64,000 nt of DNA from Xiphydria camelus (lineage: Eukaryota; Arthropoda; Insecta; Hymenoptera; Xiphydriidae). Below are positions 9,260-19,500 of this stretch, in pieces (position 1 is the stretch's first letter; the number at the start of each line of letters is the position of its first letter). Below the pieces are notes generated by a model. The model was not told where the DNA came from, searched no databases, and was given only the letters and a program-made list of their open reading frames with translations. The position numbers and the translations under genes were made by a program. The DNA is taken from positions 8,386,012 through 8,450,011 of the forward strand of contig OY783198.1 of the NCBI GenBank assembly GCA_963678675.1, in the 5' to 3' direction.

Positions 9260-10500
9260 ATCCCCGCAATATTTGGATGATAAGTTGTTCTCTTATTCTT
9301 AATGGCATTTCAATGACAACTCGTATAATCAAGATATTAATACCCACGCTGGTACGTTTCTCTCTTTAACTTGGAATAATCTTTATACGTCGTCACATAA
9401 TGTTGGATTAATGTAGAGTCACTGAAAATCCTTTAAAGGCTTTTTCACAGTGGAAATAGTTTCTCTAAATCGTCCCTCTACTTTTGGGAGAGGACACTCG
9501 CGCACCGACTGCCCTACATCGTGTATAACCAAAGAAACGGTGGACTGCACAAATTAAATATCAAAAGGAAAAAATCGTACCCACGTTAAAAATTCTAGAC
9601 CTCGTCTTAGAATATCCTCCGCTGCACCTACGCCGATTATCAGTGCTCGTGAATGTAAAATAGCACTGGACTTGCCACTGTCATTGATCCGGGTTCACGA
9701 GGAAATTGCTCTCTCACCACTGGTATGCAATTTATCATTTCTAGAAAAATGTGATTCAGGCTGACAGCGGCAAGGTACGGCGTAACGGAAGTAGAGAGGG
9801 TGTACATCACTTATATATACCATAATGCAAAGTGTTCTCGAGTAGTTGATTTAAAGCTGTTACCTATCGGGCGTTCTGGACCGTACTACCCATTTTCTAG
9901 AGAAGGTATAGGATTTTATAGACGAGGAAAAGTGAAAGAGGGTTGAATGCTCGAAGTGCGGGGCATTCCAATTTACATTCGATCTGCTGCCGACATACAG
10001 ACCATTATTTCACGACGAGGGAAACGTGCATTCTAAACGAGAGTGTAGTTTTCTCTTGTGGAAGACACTCCTTCGATAACCGATAAAGGGTTGGCATATC
10101 AAATGAGAACGAGGAGTCTCTGGTCGGTTAGAGAATGCGACTCAGGGACGCAGAGTAGCGGAAAGAACGGTGAAAAAAAAGCGCAAGAAAGCGTAATATT
10201 ATCTAGTAGAGAGTTAAGATTTAATATATTTTATCAAATTTTCCAAATTGGATCTAACGTTTGATCGAACGAAGAAAATATTCTAGATGAATGCAGAATT
10301 GTCCATCAAATTGATATAGAAACAGAAAAATTCAAGATAATAGATATTCTTGCGAAGAGAAATAATTCGACAAAGATACATCTCAAAATGTTTATTTTTC
10401 AGTTCGAATCTTTCGTTCTCTTCAAACTCCCAGAATCATTTCATTCGTCTTCGCGACGCATATTTAGCGTCTCTAGTTACGGACAAACTTCATCTTTTTA
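9260..10500. other. Intergenic spacer between receptor copies B and C
   Basis: No gene seen. Small open frames such as 10058-10264 have no recognisable features. Confidence 0.5.
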
Positions 10501-10759
10501 CAAACCGTATAACACCGTCCCTGTGCGGCTCGCACTGTACCAGGTTTCCCCTCATAATTTAACCAAGAGATCACAACTGTCGGAGTTCAGACGTCTGATC
10601 GATGGAAATTGGTGGTATGTTCGTTTGTTGCATCGATCAGTTATACACGAAACTGACGTCGGAGTCCACCCCTTTGGACATATTACGCGCTTAGCCATTC
10701 TAACCGTACTTTTACTCTCACGAATTCGGCAACCAAACAGCGCGCATTGAACGAGAATT
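10500..10759 (+). promoter_or_regulatory. 5' flank of receptor copy C, duplicate of copy B flank
   Basis: The block 10506-10590 aligns with 4141-4240 upstream of copy B. It is the duplicated promoter or 5' leader of the receptor unit. The downstream part, 10590-10759, has diverged. Confidence 0.45.
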
Positions 10760-12581
10760 ATGCACGACCGTGAGGAGCATAATTTGGAAGCTACTCTCGC
10801 TTCTCTTCATCGTTCTCCCGAAGACAAAGCGGCTTCGGAAGGAAGCGAGGAGTTCGAAAGCTCTGTATGTGCCTTGAGACGCCTTATGTGCATCATAGGA
10901 ATGTGGCCGGCTTCACCCCGTCGGAGATGGTGGATTGACAGCACCGTCTGGTGTTTCCACGTTTGCTCCTTCACGTCCGTTTACATCCTCATGCTTTTCT
11001 CGGCGATTAAAGTCGAGCACGCGACTTGACGAGCTTGCTGATGGACTACATCATTTTGTGCATCCAAATCCAACTGGACATCGTCAAGTGTTGCGTGATC
11101 AACATGAAGCACGAGTCCACGATCTGGTTGCTGCATTTCATGGAAAAGTGACTACTACCTGCCATAGCTCCAGGTACTAAGCTTTTGTATCGCGAACAAA
11201 CGTAGTATGGCGACGGACATATGTCGGGCCGTACCTACTGGTTACTATAGTTGCGGCTGCTGTCTTGAGCGTCACGTATAGTGCGAATACTATGGCCCTT
11301 ATTGGCATCCCGTTTTATACTGAAGATTCTAATGAAATTTTATAATAATATTGATAGCGCGTGCAAAGTGGCGGAAAATTCGTTCAATTTGATCATACTC
11401 GGACAATCACTGGCTTGCGTGATTAATATTTGCCTATCGGGTTACGGTCTGTGCTAGAGGTAAATCATTATTCTCTCTCTTTGATACACCCAGGGACACG
11501 GCATCTGTCGCTGGTGACTTTCTTTAAACGTTATTTTTAAACGTACTAACCAATGAATAATTAATTCTCATGCGCTCATTAGCTACGGTGGCGTCTACTC
11601 TCGTTAATGAAAGCATGAGGATTATTAATTATTGGTTAGTACGTTTAAAAATAACGTTTAAAAAAGTCACCAGCGACAGATGCCGTGTCCCTGGGTGTAC
11701 ATCAATTAATTCCTTATCAAAGTATCGCGCAATGCTAGACTTATTCCTCGACAGGCCATCGCACTGAACGATTTGACCAGCATGATAAAATGAGTACTTT
11801 TTTAACGGGGACTCTAGAGGAAGTATTTTTACTTTGCTTTGCCGAGTACTATCTAACGAGTTAGGTACTCTATAATGCTAAAAAAAAGTGGGCTTCAAAC
11901 TATATAGATACGCAAAACCTCCGGTGTATTTTCAAAATTCGGCCATTACGGTGGCGATGCGATGGATTCGGTGATATGGCTTACCGACATATGTGGGAAA
12001 GTTCATCATTCTATTACTCGCGAGGTCGCAAAAGCCGATCTACGTCACCGCGAGAAAATTCATTCCCATGTCGTTGAATACATTTACCGAAGTAAATCCT
12101 TCGTTAAAAGACTGGATTGAAATGAATAAATTGTAATTGGCCAAAATCGTGGTCGAAATTCGGAAAAATTAAACTATTCTTCACTGGATCCGATTTCTGT
12201 TCGTACAAATATACCTATACGTGCAATTTATTTCAACTTGGTTTTTTAACGGGTTTGATCGCATTTATGTACTTACTTTAATTTTTCTGGTTGATAAACG
12301 ATTATTAAGTACTTACCTGCAATGCTTGTATGAAGATCTCTTGTGTTAATTACGATTATTTTATAATTTTCAACACATATATTGATATACAAAAATATTG
12401 AATCAAAATATGATCTTGAAAAAATCTTCCCGGATTAATAAAATAATGTGGATTAAACTGAACTAGCTTTGAATACTTCGATAGTTTTGTTATTACGTCT
12501 AAGTACTCAATTGTACGATCGCAGATTGTGAAGACTTCCGCCGCCTACTTTTCGGTCTCACGTACGGTGACTAAATCCTAA
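10760..12581 (+). pseudogene. Odorant receptor copy C, pseudogene
   Basis: A decayed tandem paralogue of copy B. ATG at 10760 opens a frame through EEFESSVCALRRLMCIIGMW to a frameshift after I-K-V-E-H, where two extra bases relative to copy B give TGA at 11027-11029. The shifted frame resumes as TSLLMDYIILCIQIQLDIVK and stops with TGA at 11149-11151 after MEK. A block near 11285-11459 matches exon 3 (CKVAENSFNLIILGQ) and is broken before its donor. Exon 4 (11755-11864) has a frameshift, and its final CAG codon is TAG. Exon 5 (about 11937-12091) is frameshifted but ends YVTARKFIPMSL. The terminal exon (12525-12581) reads IVKTSAAYFSVSRTVTKS. The region equivalent to intron 1 and exon 2 is missing. 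The many lesions rule out a full-length receptor. Confidence 0.88.
11485..11699. repeat. Palindromic MITE in receptor pseudogene C
   Basis: Ends TACACCCAGGGACACGGCAT and complement at 11680-11699; arms also share GTCGCTGGTGACTT and ACGTACTAACCAATGA. TA at both borders. Related sequences lie at 37917-38029 and 39146-39290. Confidence 0.85.
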
Positions 12582-12852
12582 TGAATCCTAAATGAATCCT
12601 CAAAAAAAAACTCAGACGACGCATCATTCTACACGGCAGGCCAATATTAACTTGTATTGTTCAAACTGCAATATTAACTAGCAATGGCATAGTTTTCTCT
12701 TTTTTACTTTGTATAATATATTTTCATTGTTATATTAATAGTGAGATAATAAGATTATACAATATGGTAGTCTCTACAAGTTAGTTTTGATAAAAAAAAA
12801 GTGTTGCTCGTTGTTACACACACATCGCTGACGAGACAAGCCGGATACTTAC
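12582..12852. other. Spacer downstream of receptor pseudogene C
   Basis: AT-rich spacer with no coding or repeat structure that I could recognise. Confidence 0.4.
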
Positions 12853-12965
12853 TTTCGTAACCATCGGTTAATCGGTAATACAGAATAGGAAATGTACAAA
12901 TGGTGCCGAGGCGCGGCTCCCTCGGAACGAGCGCTTCGTCGCGTTCCGCCTTTTATATACTTCCA
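12853..12965 (-). promoter_or_regulatory. Possible minus-strand TATA promoter and tiny first exon
   Basis: On the minus strand TATATAAAAGGCGG (12959-12946) is followed about 85 bases later by ATGGTTACGAAA (12864-12853) and then a consensus donor GTAAGTAT. A four-codon first coding exon ending in phase 0 is the common layout of insect genes for secreted or cuticular proteins, where an intron splits the signal peptide. No matching second exon was found on the minus strand to the left, so this remains a candidate. The upstream DNA to about 13450 is CpG-rich. Confidence 0.3.
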
Positions 12966-14102
12966 AAAGCTGTGACTACATCGTGTACGATTATGGTTAA
13001 TATTTCCTTTCCCCGCCGCAAATAACGGAGATTGCATTCTGACAGCGAGACCAACGGACAACCCGTCGGTCTTCGCGTCCGGACGCAAACTGGGAACGTT
13101 CGCGCGCACGCCGAAAACGAATCGTCGAACTGACGATTCCGTTTCGGTCTGCGAACCGTTCAAAGCGCGATCGATTTAGTACTACGGTTTTGGCACTTAG
13201 ATAAGTTTTACGATTGCACTAAGTGGTACATTCGACCTGTCGAGAGGAATCCCTCCTTCAGGTTGGAACACCGCTTATACTTCCTCCGCGGAGAGAAGTC
13301 CAGGGGTTCCTCTCGGGGCGAAGATCGAGTTACGTCCTACGCCTTTATGCTTCTATCGGTTATTACTCGGTACTATATTACATACGATCTCGAAGCTCGA
13401 ACGCGTATTCGCCGAATTCGAATGGGGCGGAATGGATTCGCGGTGAATACTCGGAAAAATGATCTTTTCGTACATGATTCTAATGGACGATTTATTTGCA
13501 GCTAGTAGGAATTTGTTTACGAAGAGCAAAAATGAATTTGTAAAAAAAACTAATTTTCCACTACGCTCGTAATTAATTTAAAATTGATTTTTGTTTGTTA
13601 AAAAAACATTTTTATTTGCGATTAATTGATTTTTTTAATATAGATTCCTCTATACGAATACGTTATTTCCCCAAACTGAAGGTTGAAAATTATTGTCTTT
13701 CTATCATAATCGATTGCACGCCGATACGCTCTAAAAAATGACTCATCCGGCTCAGGGGACAGTCCCTTCGCAACGAGAGAGATAAATACATCGATCCTTC
13801 GTTAAAATTTCTCTCAAATTCGAGACCTCCGTTCAGTATCATAAACAAAGCTGACCGTCGCTGACTCCGGATCACTCAATTTTAGAGCTTCCTTCGATTA
13901 TCCTATCTTTTTGTTCACTCGCGGGTCGGCTGTTCGGCCCGCCGCCCGCGAAAGTACTCTGCTTTGACAAATCGCTTTCGCACGGTAAAGCGATGCAAAA
14001 CTGCGGACGAGTGAGTCGGTGCATTTGAACGATATCAAGAGAGAAACGAGAATCGGATGTCACGTTTATATTTTGGAGCGAGTCGAACGAGTACCAGAGT
14101 CG
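12966..14102. other. CpG-rich then AT-rich spacer, no gene supported
   Basis: Positions 12966-13450 are GC- and CpG-rich, 13500-13690 is AT-rich, and 13700-14050 is mixed. Short open frames exist on both strands but none has family features. Confidence 0.4.
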
Positions 14103-14535
14103 GGCGTCCATTTCAATCACGATTATCTCGTTACATACGAACTCTTCTACCGTGTTAACTTAAAAGGGCGTATCTACAAAAAATCATTTTTCAGTTTATT
14201 AAATTGTATACAAGTCTGACACGAGTTCTGTCATCCTGTTAAGTTAAAAAAGTCGTATCTGGCTCAGAAAGAAAAATATTTTATCATTTATTCTGATTTT
14301 CATTATCAGTGTGGCACGAGAAGAATTAGAAAAACCATAATATCTCAAAACTGTAAAAATGTCAGATACGCCCTTTTAACTTAACACGGCAGTCTTGGTC
14401 TCCAAATTGCTACAACACTCTTATCAAAACTACATTTCGATCTGTAATCTTAAAATTTATATAAAAATTGTATACCGATGATAATCGAAAGTCGACAGAG
14501 TTTAGAGAAAATCGTGATTGAAGTGGACGCCACTG
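14103..14535. repeat. Inverted-repeat element with a nested MITE
   Basis: Outer arms GGCGTCCATTTCAATCACGA (14103) and complement at 14515-14534, with weaker similarity outward to about 14040 and 14580. Nested inside, 14149-14389 has its own inverted ends CCGTGTTAACTTAAAAGGGC, related to AAAGGGCGTAT motifs at 22700 and 63974. The layout suggests a later insertion into an older palindrome. Confidence 0.7.
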
Positions 14536-14750
14536 TTTGATATCGATTGTCGCGGCTCTAAAATACAGATGCAACGGGAGACGTGATAAGAATTACGAGG
14601 AATCCTCCTTTTTCGATCCCAAACGAATACAGCGAGTTTTGTAGACGTATGATCGTTGTTGCGAATTGCCCGTCAATCGATTAGTTGCAACGCGATCGTT
14701 AACGAAGTAGTACAGGTTAACTTAGTTAAATATACTTAAAAAAAACTTAC

Positions 14751-14867
14751 TTTCAAGGTGGATGACGAATGGCGAATGGGTCAATGTCTTGCCGCCCTCC
14801 ACGAGCGTATCAATTACTATGATCGGATCCTGATGTATGGGGCGAGCGTAACGTAACGTGAAATCTC
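14751..14867 (-). other. Ambiguous exon-like stretch, open on both strands
   Basis: Minus strand: CACCAG|GAGATTTC at 14867, an open frame reading DPIIVIDTLVEGGKTLTHSP and onward, then donor GAAA|GTAAGT at 14751. Plus strand, same codon register: TTTCAAG|GTGGAT at 14758, then VDDEWRMGQCLAALHERINY and a TAA stop at 14854-14856. Only one, or neither, can be coding. I recognise no family on either strand. The minus-strand donor is the strongest single signal. Confidence 0.25.
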
Positions 14868-15353
14868 CTGGTGTTTATCGCCGACGTACGCGAGCGTTAC
14901 ATGTAGCTATTAACAGTGCGGCGTCTCCTTTACATTACACTCGAACTCTAGATATATTACAGGCAACTAGAAGTGAACTAAAATACTTTTTGTCTGAATG
15001 ACTGCCGATTTCCCTGCCGACGTTGTTCCCGCGTCGCGCCGAAATGTAAGCGCTTGCGTACGACGCATCGACGCAACGGCGTGCGTAGATTTCCGATAAA
15101 AAATGGATATTACGCGAGTAACTCGAGTATATGCGCAGGATTTCGAGGGTAACGCGACGCATCGTCGCCGCGGATATGATATGTTCTCTGCGCGAATCGG
15201 AGAACGCGCTATATCTCTAATCGCGAGATATGCGACGCGCCGGCAGTTTCGTTTGCGAAAAAGTATTCGTCTACCTAAACTCTACCGGATAGAAGCTCGA
15301 TATACCTACTCCTTCCTCGATCGAGAGACGATCTCGTACACTCCAGTCGCCGG

Positions 15354-16559
15354 CTAGACCAGGCCGAAATCCGTGTGAACGGTGACGTCGCAGTTGTTCG
15401 GCTTCTCCGCGGCCGCCATGTTGACCTCGACCAGGGTATCGACGCTGTTGATGGGGCAGCCCTTCAGGATCTTCTGCGCGGCCAGGCTCGTAAATTGGAC
15501 CTGCATGTCGCTGAGACTGGGGTACGAGTAGAGGTCGCCGCGACTCACGGTCTTCTCCAGGTTCGGTTCCGAGCCCTGAGGAGCTCGCTGCTTGGCGGAC
15601 TCGAGGTTCTCGATGTAGACGTTGTTGAAGGAACCGCCGAAGCCGTCGTACGGTTTCGTGGGAGACGGAGGGTTCGAGGAGATGTTGTTCTTCGAGCCCG
15701 GACGAAGTAGATTCCTGTAGCTCAGCGCGTCCTTCGACAGGGAGAGGCTGAGCTTGCGCGAGTTGTTCATAGCGTCGTTTGTGTTCTTAGAAGTCGGTAT
15801 GGTGGAGGGCGGATGCTCGTTTGGGTGAACGATCGAATTTTTGTCTATGTTGTTGCCGGAGCCGTCGATCAAGTGAGCCTGGCTGTTGTTCAGACGGTTC
15901 GTAAGCTTCAGTTTACTCGGCGTGTCGTCGTCGACCTTGGGTTTGTTCTCCTTGTCGGACTCCGACTGCACGGGTTTGATTTCCTTGGTGGCGTAAAGCG
16001 AAGAAGGCCTTTCCAGCTTAACGGACTTCCAGTCGTCGATCTTGATCGGCTTGTTGGCCAGCAACTTCTCGTCCTCCACCTTGGTCTTCGAGAGCTTGTC
16101 TTCGCCTATCCTGCTCTTGTAGACCTTCTCGCCGACGAGCTCCCTCTCCTGCTTGTCATTCGCCACGGGGCATTCCTTTTCCGAGATATTCTTCGGCTTA
16201 CCGTTCTCGAACGTGATGACCGATCGCATCGGCGAGTTGTTCTGCTGGACGTAGATCTTGGTACCCGGCGAACCGGAGATGGTGGTCGTGCCGGTGGCGC
16301 TCGAAGCGAGGGTCACGCTGCTTTGGACGGCGCGTTGTTCCTGCGGAGGACTGGTCGGGCTGAGATTCGTGGACACTTGGAGCGTTATGGAATTTTGCGC
16401 CTCTTGCAGCGGCGTCAGCGCTCCTTGCTGGATGATTTTGAGGGGCGAGGACTTTGTCGGCAGCGTCGTAGTCTTCAGCGGCGAGGACGATAATTTCCCG
16501 CTGGAAGTCGACTTGCCACTGGAGTGGGTGGAATGGCCGGAAGACGTCTTTTGCAACAC
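15354..16559 (-). CDS. Storkhead protein, C-terminal exon
   Basis: 401 codons after TTTTCTTTCCAG, phase 0, starting VLQKTSSGHSTHSSGK and ending NNCDVTVHTDFGLV then TAG. Low complexity: serine/threonine-proline at first, then a charged Lys/Glu/Asp middle, then a more ordered tail with SVDTLVEVNMAAAEK. Overlapping open frames on the plus strand here are mirror effects of its codon composition. Confidence 0.88.
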   Translation of the reverse strand: MLQKTSSGHSTHSSGKSTSSGKLSSSPLKTTTLPTKSSPLKIIQQGALTPLQEAQNSITLQVSTNLSPTSPPQEQRAVQSSVTLASSATGTTTISGSPGTKIYVQQNNSPMRSVITFENGKPKNISEKECPVANDKQERELVGEKVYKSRIGEDKLSKTKVEDEKLLANKPIKIDDWKSVKLERPSSLYATKEIKPVQSESDKENKPKVDDDTPSKLKLTNRLNNSQAHLIDGSGNNIDKNSIVHPNEHPPSTIPTSKNTNDAMNNSRKLSLSLSKDALSYRNLLRPGSKNNISSNPPSPTKPYDGFGGSFNNVYIENLESAKQRAPQGSEPNLEKTVSRGDLYSYPSLSDMQVQFTSLAAQKILKGCPINSVDTLVEVNMAAAEKPNNCDVTVHTDFGLV

Positions 16560-19500
16560 CTGGAAAGAAAATACCAAAGGGTACCTATGTATACCTCAAG
16601 ATTTTTTACTTCGCTAAGATTTAAGAAAAAAAAAAGATTTCTAAGTCGCTAACCTTGTGCTGCGGTGAACTGTTGGAAGACTTGGTACCACTGCCAGTGG
16701 AGTCGTGACTCGGTCTCCTCGAACTGTGTCTCGTACTCGATCTACCCAGCGTCGCAGTTTTGGCCGGACTTCCGTTCGTGGCTCTCACGGAGCCGGAACT
16801 CCCTCCACTTCTGCTTGGCGAGGAGTTGGCCGAATTTTTACCATTCTGCATCTGTCCCCTGTTCTGGTAGGGCTCCTGATTGCCATTGGGCGGTAGGACG
16901 GAGGCTCTGGACGTGCACCTACTGAGACTGGAGCACTTTGACCTGGGAAGAGTGGAGCAGGGTGACCTGTGACGCCGGGAGCTTCGCGGTGTCGAGTTTG
17001 CCAGCAAGCTGGAGGAGTCTCCGCTCGCTTGACGACGGTGTCTTCGCGGAAGCGTCGCCGATCGTGCCGAGCTCGAGTCGTCCCACACTTGGAAACTCGC
17101 CTGCGATCTGTTGAGTCCTTCCAGTGTCTGAAAGCGCGTCCCATCTCGCGATATACATCGGTGTTCTACGTCACTGGTCTCGTGATGTTTACAGTGCAAT
17201 GAAAGTCGACGAAAGCTCACCGTCGGACTCGCTGCTCTTGTCTGCGTCGCGACGCTATGCAGATGCACGACTCTCGGATTGAACCATTCGGTAGGAGGAT
17301 ACTGAGCGCTGAATGTCCCCATTAGCGGGGTACCCTTTCTCCGTGAGCTGCGTCTGAAGAGCCTGGAGAGCAGACCTATTTTCTCTGAAAAAATCCCGGA
17401 GAAACCTTGAGAAAAGATGGACGGATCGATGTTGCGACCGCTCCGAGAGATCGAGGATCGAGGAAGGGTTTGCCAGCGCTAAGGGTGACTATTGTAGCAA
17501 AGCGTCAACGATTATTCTAATACCCCTCTCCCCCCTCTTTTTTTGAAGAGACAAAAGCTCGAGTTCTTTCGACGAATCTACGGAAGCAGATCAATTCGGT
17601 ACCAGAAACTGGAGTCACCTCGGCATTCGTGGTAACTTGAACGCCTATATGTTTTACAAACAGGTAAGTACGTCCTGTGTATTATTCATCGCGTAAATTC
17701 ATAAATTCTCTTCTGAATTTAAAATAAAAATTAACATTGCTTTTCTTGCATTCTTTACGTTTAGTATTTAGTCACGATTTCAATTAATGCTTTCACTCAA
17801 TAATTTAACGATATAATATTTATTTCAAACTCTGGTATATTTTCTCCTTTACTTTTTTTGTGCAAGTAATAATAAGTTTTCGAAAAAATCCACTAACGTC
17901 TTTTTCTACGCTGTTTGATATTGATAGAGAATGCACACACATACTACACGGTCTCCGCATATATACACAGCAGCAGCGTCGAGAATCGTGCTTCAAAATG
18001 GGCTATTACATCCCGTAAAGCACTACCACTCAGCCTCAAGAGCGACTGAATCGGCGTAGAGTCGTTTCTACGATCAGCAGCTTTGGGAGGGGTTATTCCC
18101 ATTTTGATTTTCATTCCTGTACACGTAGCGCGATATTTCTTTTAGCGAAGAACGTAACGTATCAAAAAAAATCGTGCCGAGATAGCCCTAGATTTGCTTC
18201 CGACACCATTTTTATACGATGTGCCCGAGAAGAGAAGGAGTACAGGAAACTCATTGAATTGATCCTGGCGTGGAATCCAAAGTATTCAAAACACACGAAG
18301 AATAGTAGATATTTCTAATTATAAGATAATACAGGGTCGTTATATTTTTCTTATCCCGTGTAATATCTATTTTTCTCCACGTATACGTTTTATTTACCGA
18401 TCCAAGTTACCGTCGACATAAATAGTGCCAAGAACATATTTATTTAACCCTCTGTGGTCACCAAGGGTCCACTTGACCCAGGCTTCAATTTTGAAGGTGA
18501 CTGTACTTTTTTTTTTTACAATCATAACTAGACCCCCGTCAGATTTCGGAATAAATAGTTTCTTCTTAAAGCTCATACTATGAACCTTCTTCGGACTTTG
18601 GAAAAAATCATTTTTGAAACGTGTACTATGTACAGCTATTTATTGCTTCAAAGTACCACATCTTATGAGAATCATTCGTAGACTCTATTAAGAAAACTCG
18701 AAAAATAAAGAAATTATGACATTTTTAGTGATGTAGCTCATTTTTCACGCATCTACATATTCACTGATCATTTCAGTTTTTACGTATACACGGTGATTAG
18801 ATATTCTACAATTCTTGAGGAATGTTCCATAATTTGTCGGTCTAAATTAGACGGATGTTGTTCGCGTGACCATCGCGGAACTGTACGGACGTGTGACTAC
18901 GAAGAGTTAAATCAAACATATTGTCATCGAATCAAGTATATATTCGTTCATTTCAATGAACATACACCATTGTCTTAAACAAATATCTTCTTGGCATTAT
19001 TCATTTCGACGATTACTTGGATCGGCAAATTATTTTTCTTAGTGTACATCGTCGCTCATTCGCTCTCTGTAACTCTCTTCTTTCATCGCACTCTTGGAAA
19101 CCATCTAATACCACTATAGAGCCATGAACCGTGACCGATCACCCGTCACCTGAATAACCCTTCCCCGAGACCAAACTCACTGGTAGGACTGTGCGGTGCG
19201 CTGTCAGTGCTGGCGTACTCGGCGCTCGAGGACGTGTCACTCCGGTCCTGTCGTCTCGGTAAGGATCTAGAGCTTCCGCTTCGGTGGAGGCGCCTCGCGG
19301 AGCCCCAAAGGCGCAGCGAGTGCCTCCTCTCCAGTCGTCCGGGCACCGATCGACACCTGGCGAACAGCACCTTGTCGTTCGGATTACCTGAAGCAAAAGC
19401 AGTCGTTATGTAGACTCGGATATTTCTAGACGAGTCGCCCTCTCTTTTAGAGTTTTTATCCGACTTCGAGATTAATCCTCCTTCGGGAAGATCACCACGA

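Noticed and set aside
15813..16493. 226-codon plus-strand open frame opposite the storkhead C-terminal exon
   Set aside because: It is the mirror of a real minus-strand coding exon whose frame is supported by splice phase and a stop codon.
16785..17144. Other minus-strand frames over the Ser/Arg-rich exon
   Set aside because: They are shifted readings of the same exon and do not match the splice phases at 17440 and 16654.
17380..17390. TTTTTTCAG as acceptor of the Ser/Arg-rich storkhead exon
   Set aside because: It has a better pyrimidine tract but puts the exon out of frame with the upstream AG-ended exon, and the reading upstream of it (NIDPSIFSQGFSGIF) looks coding.
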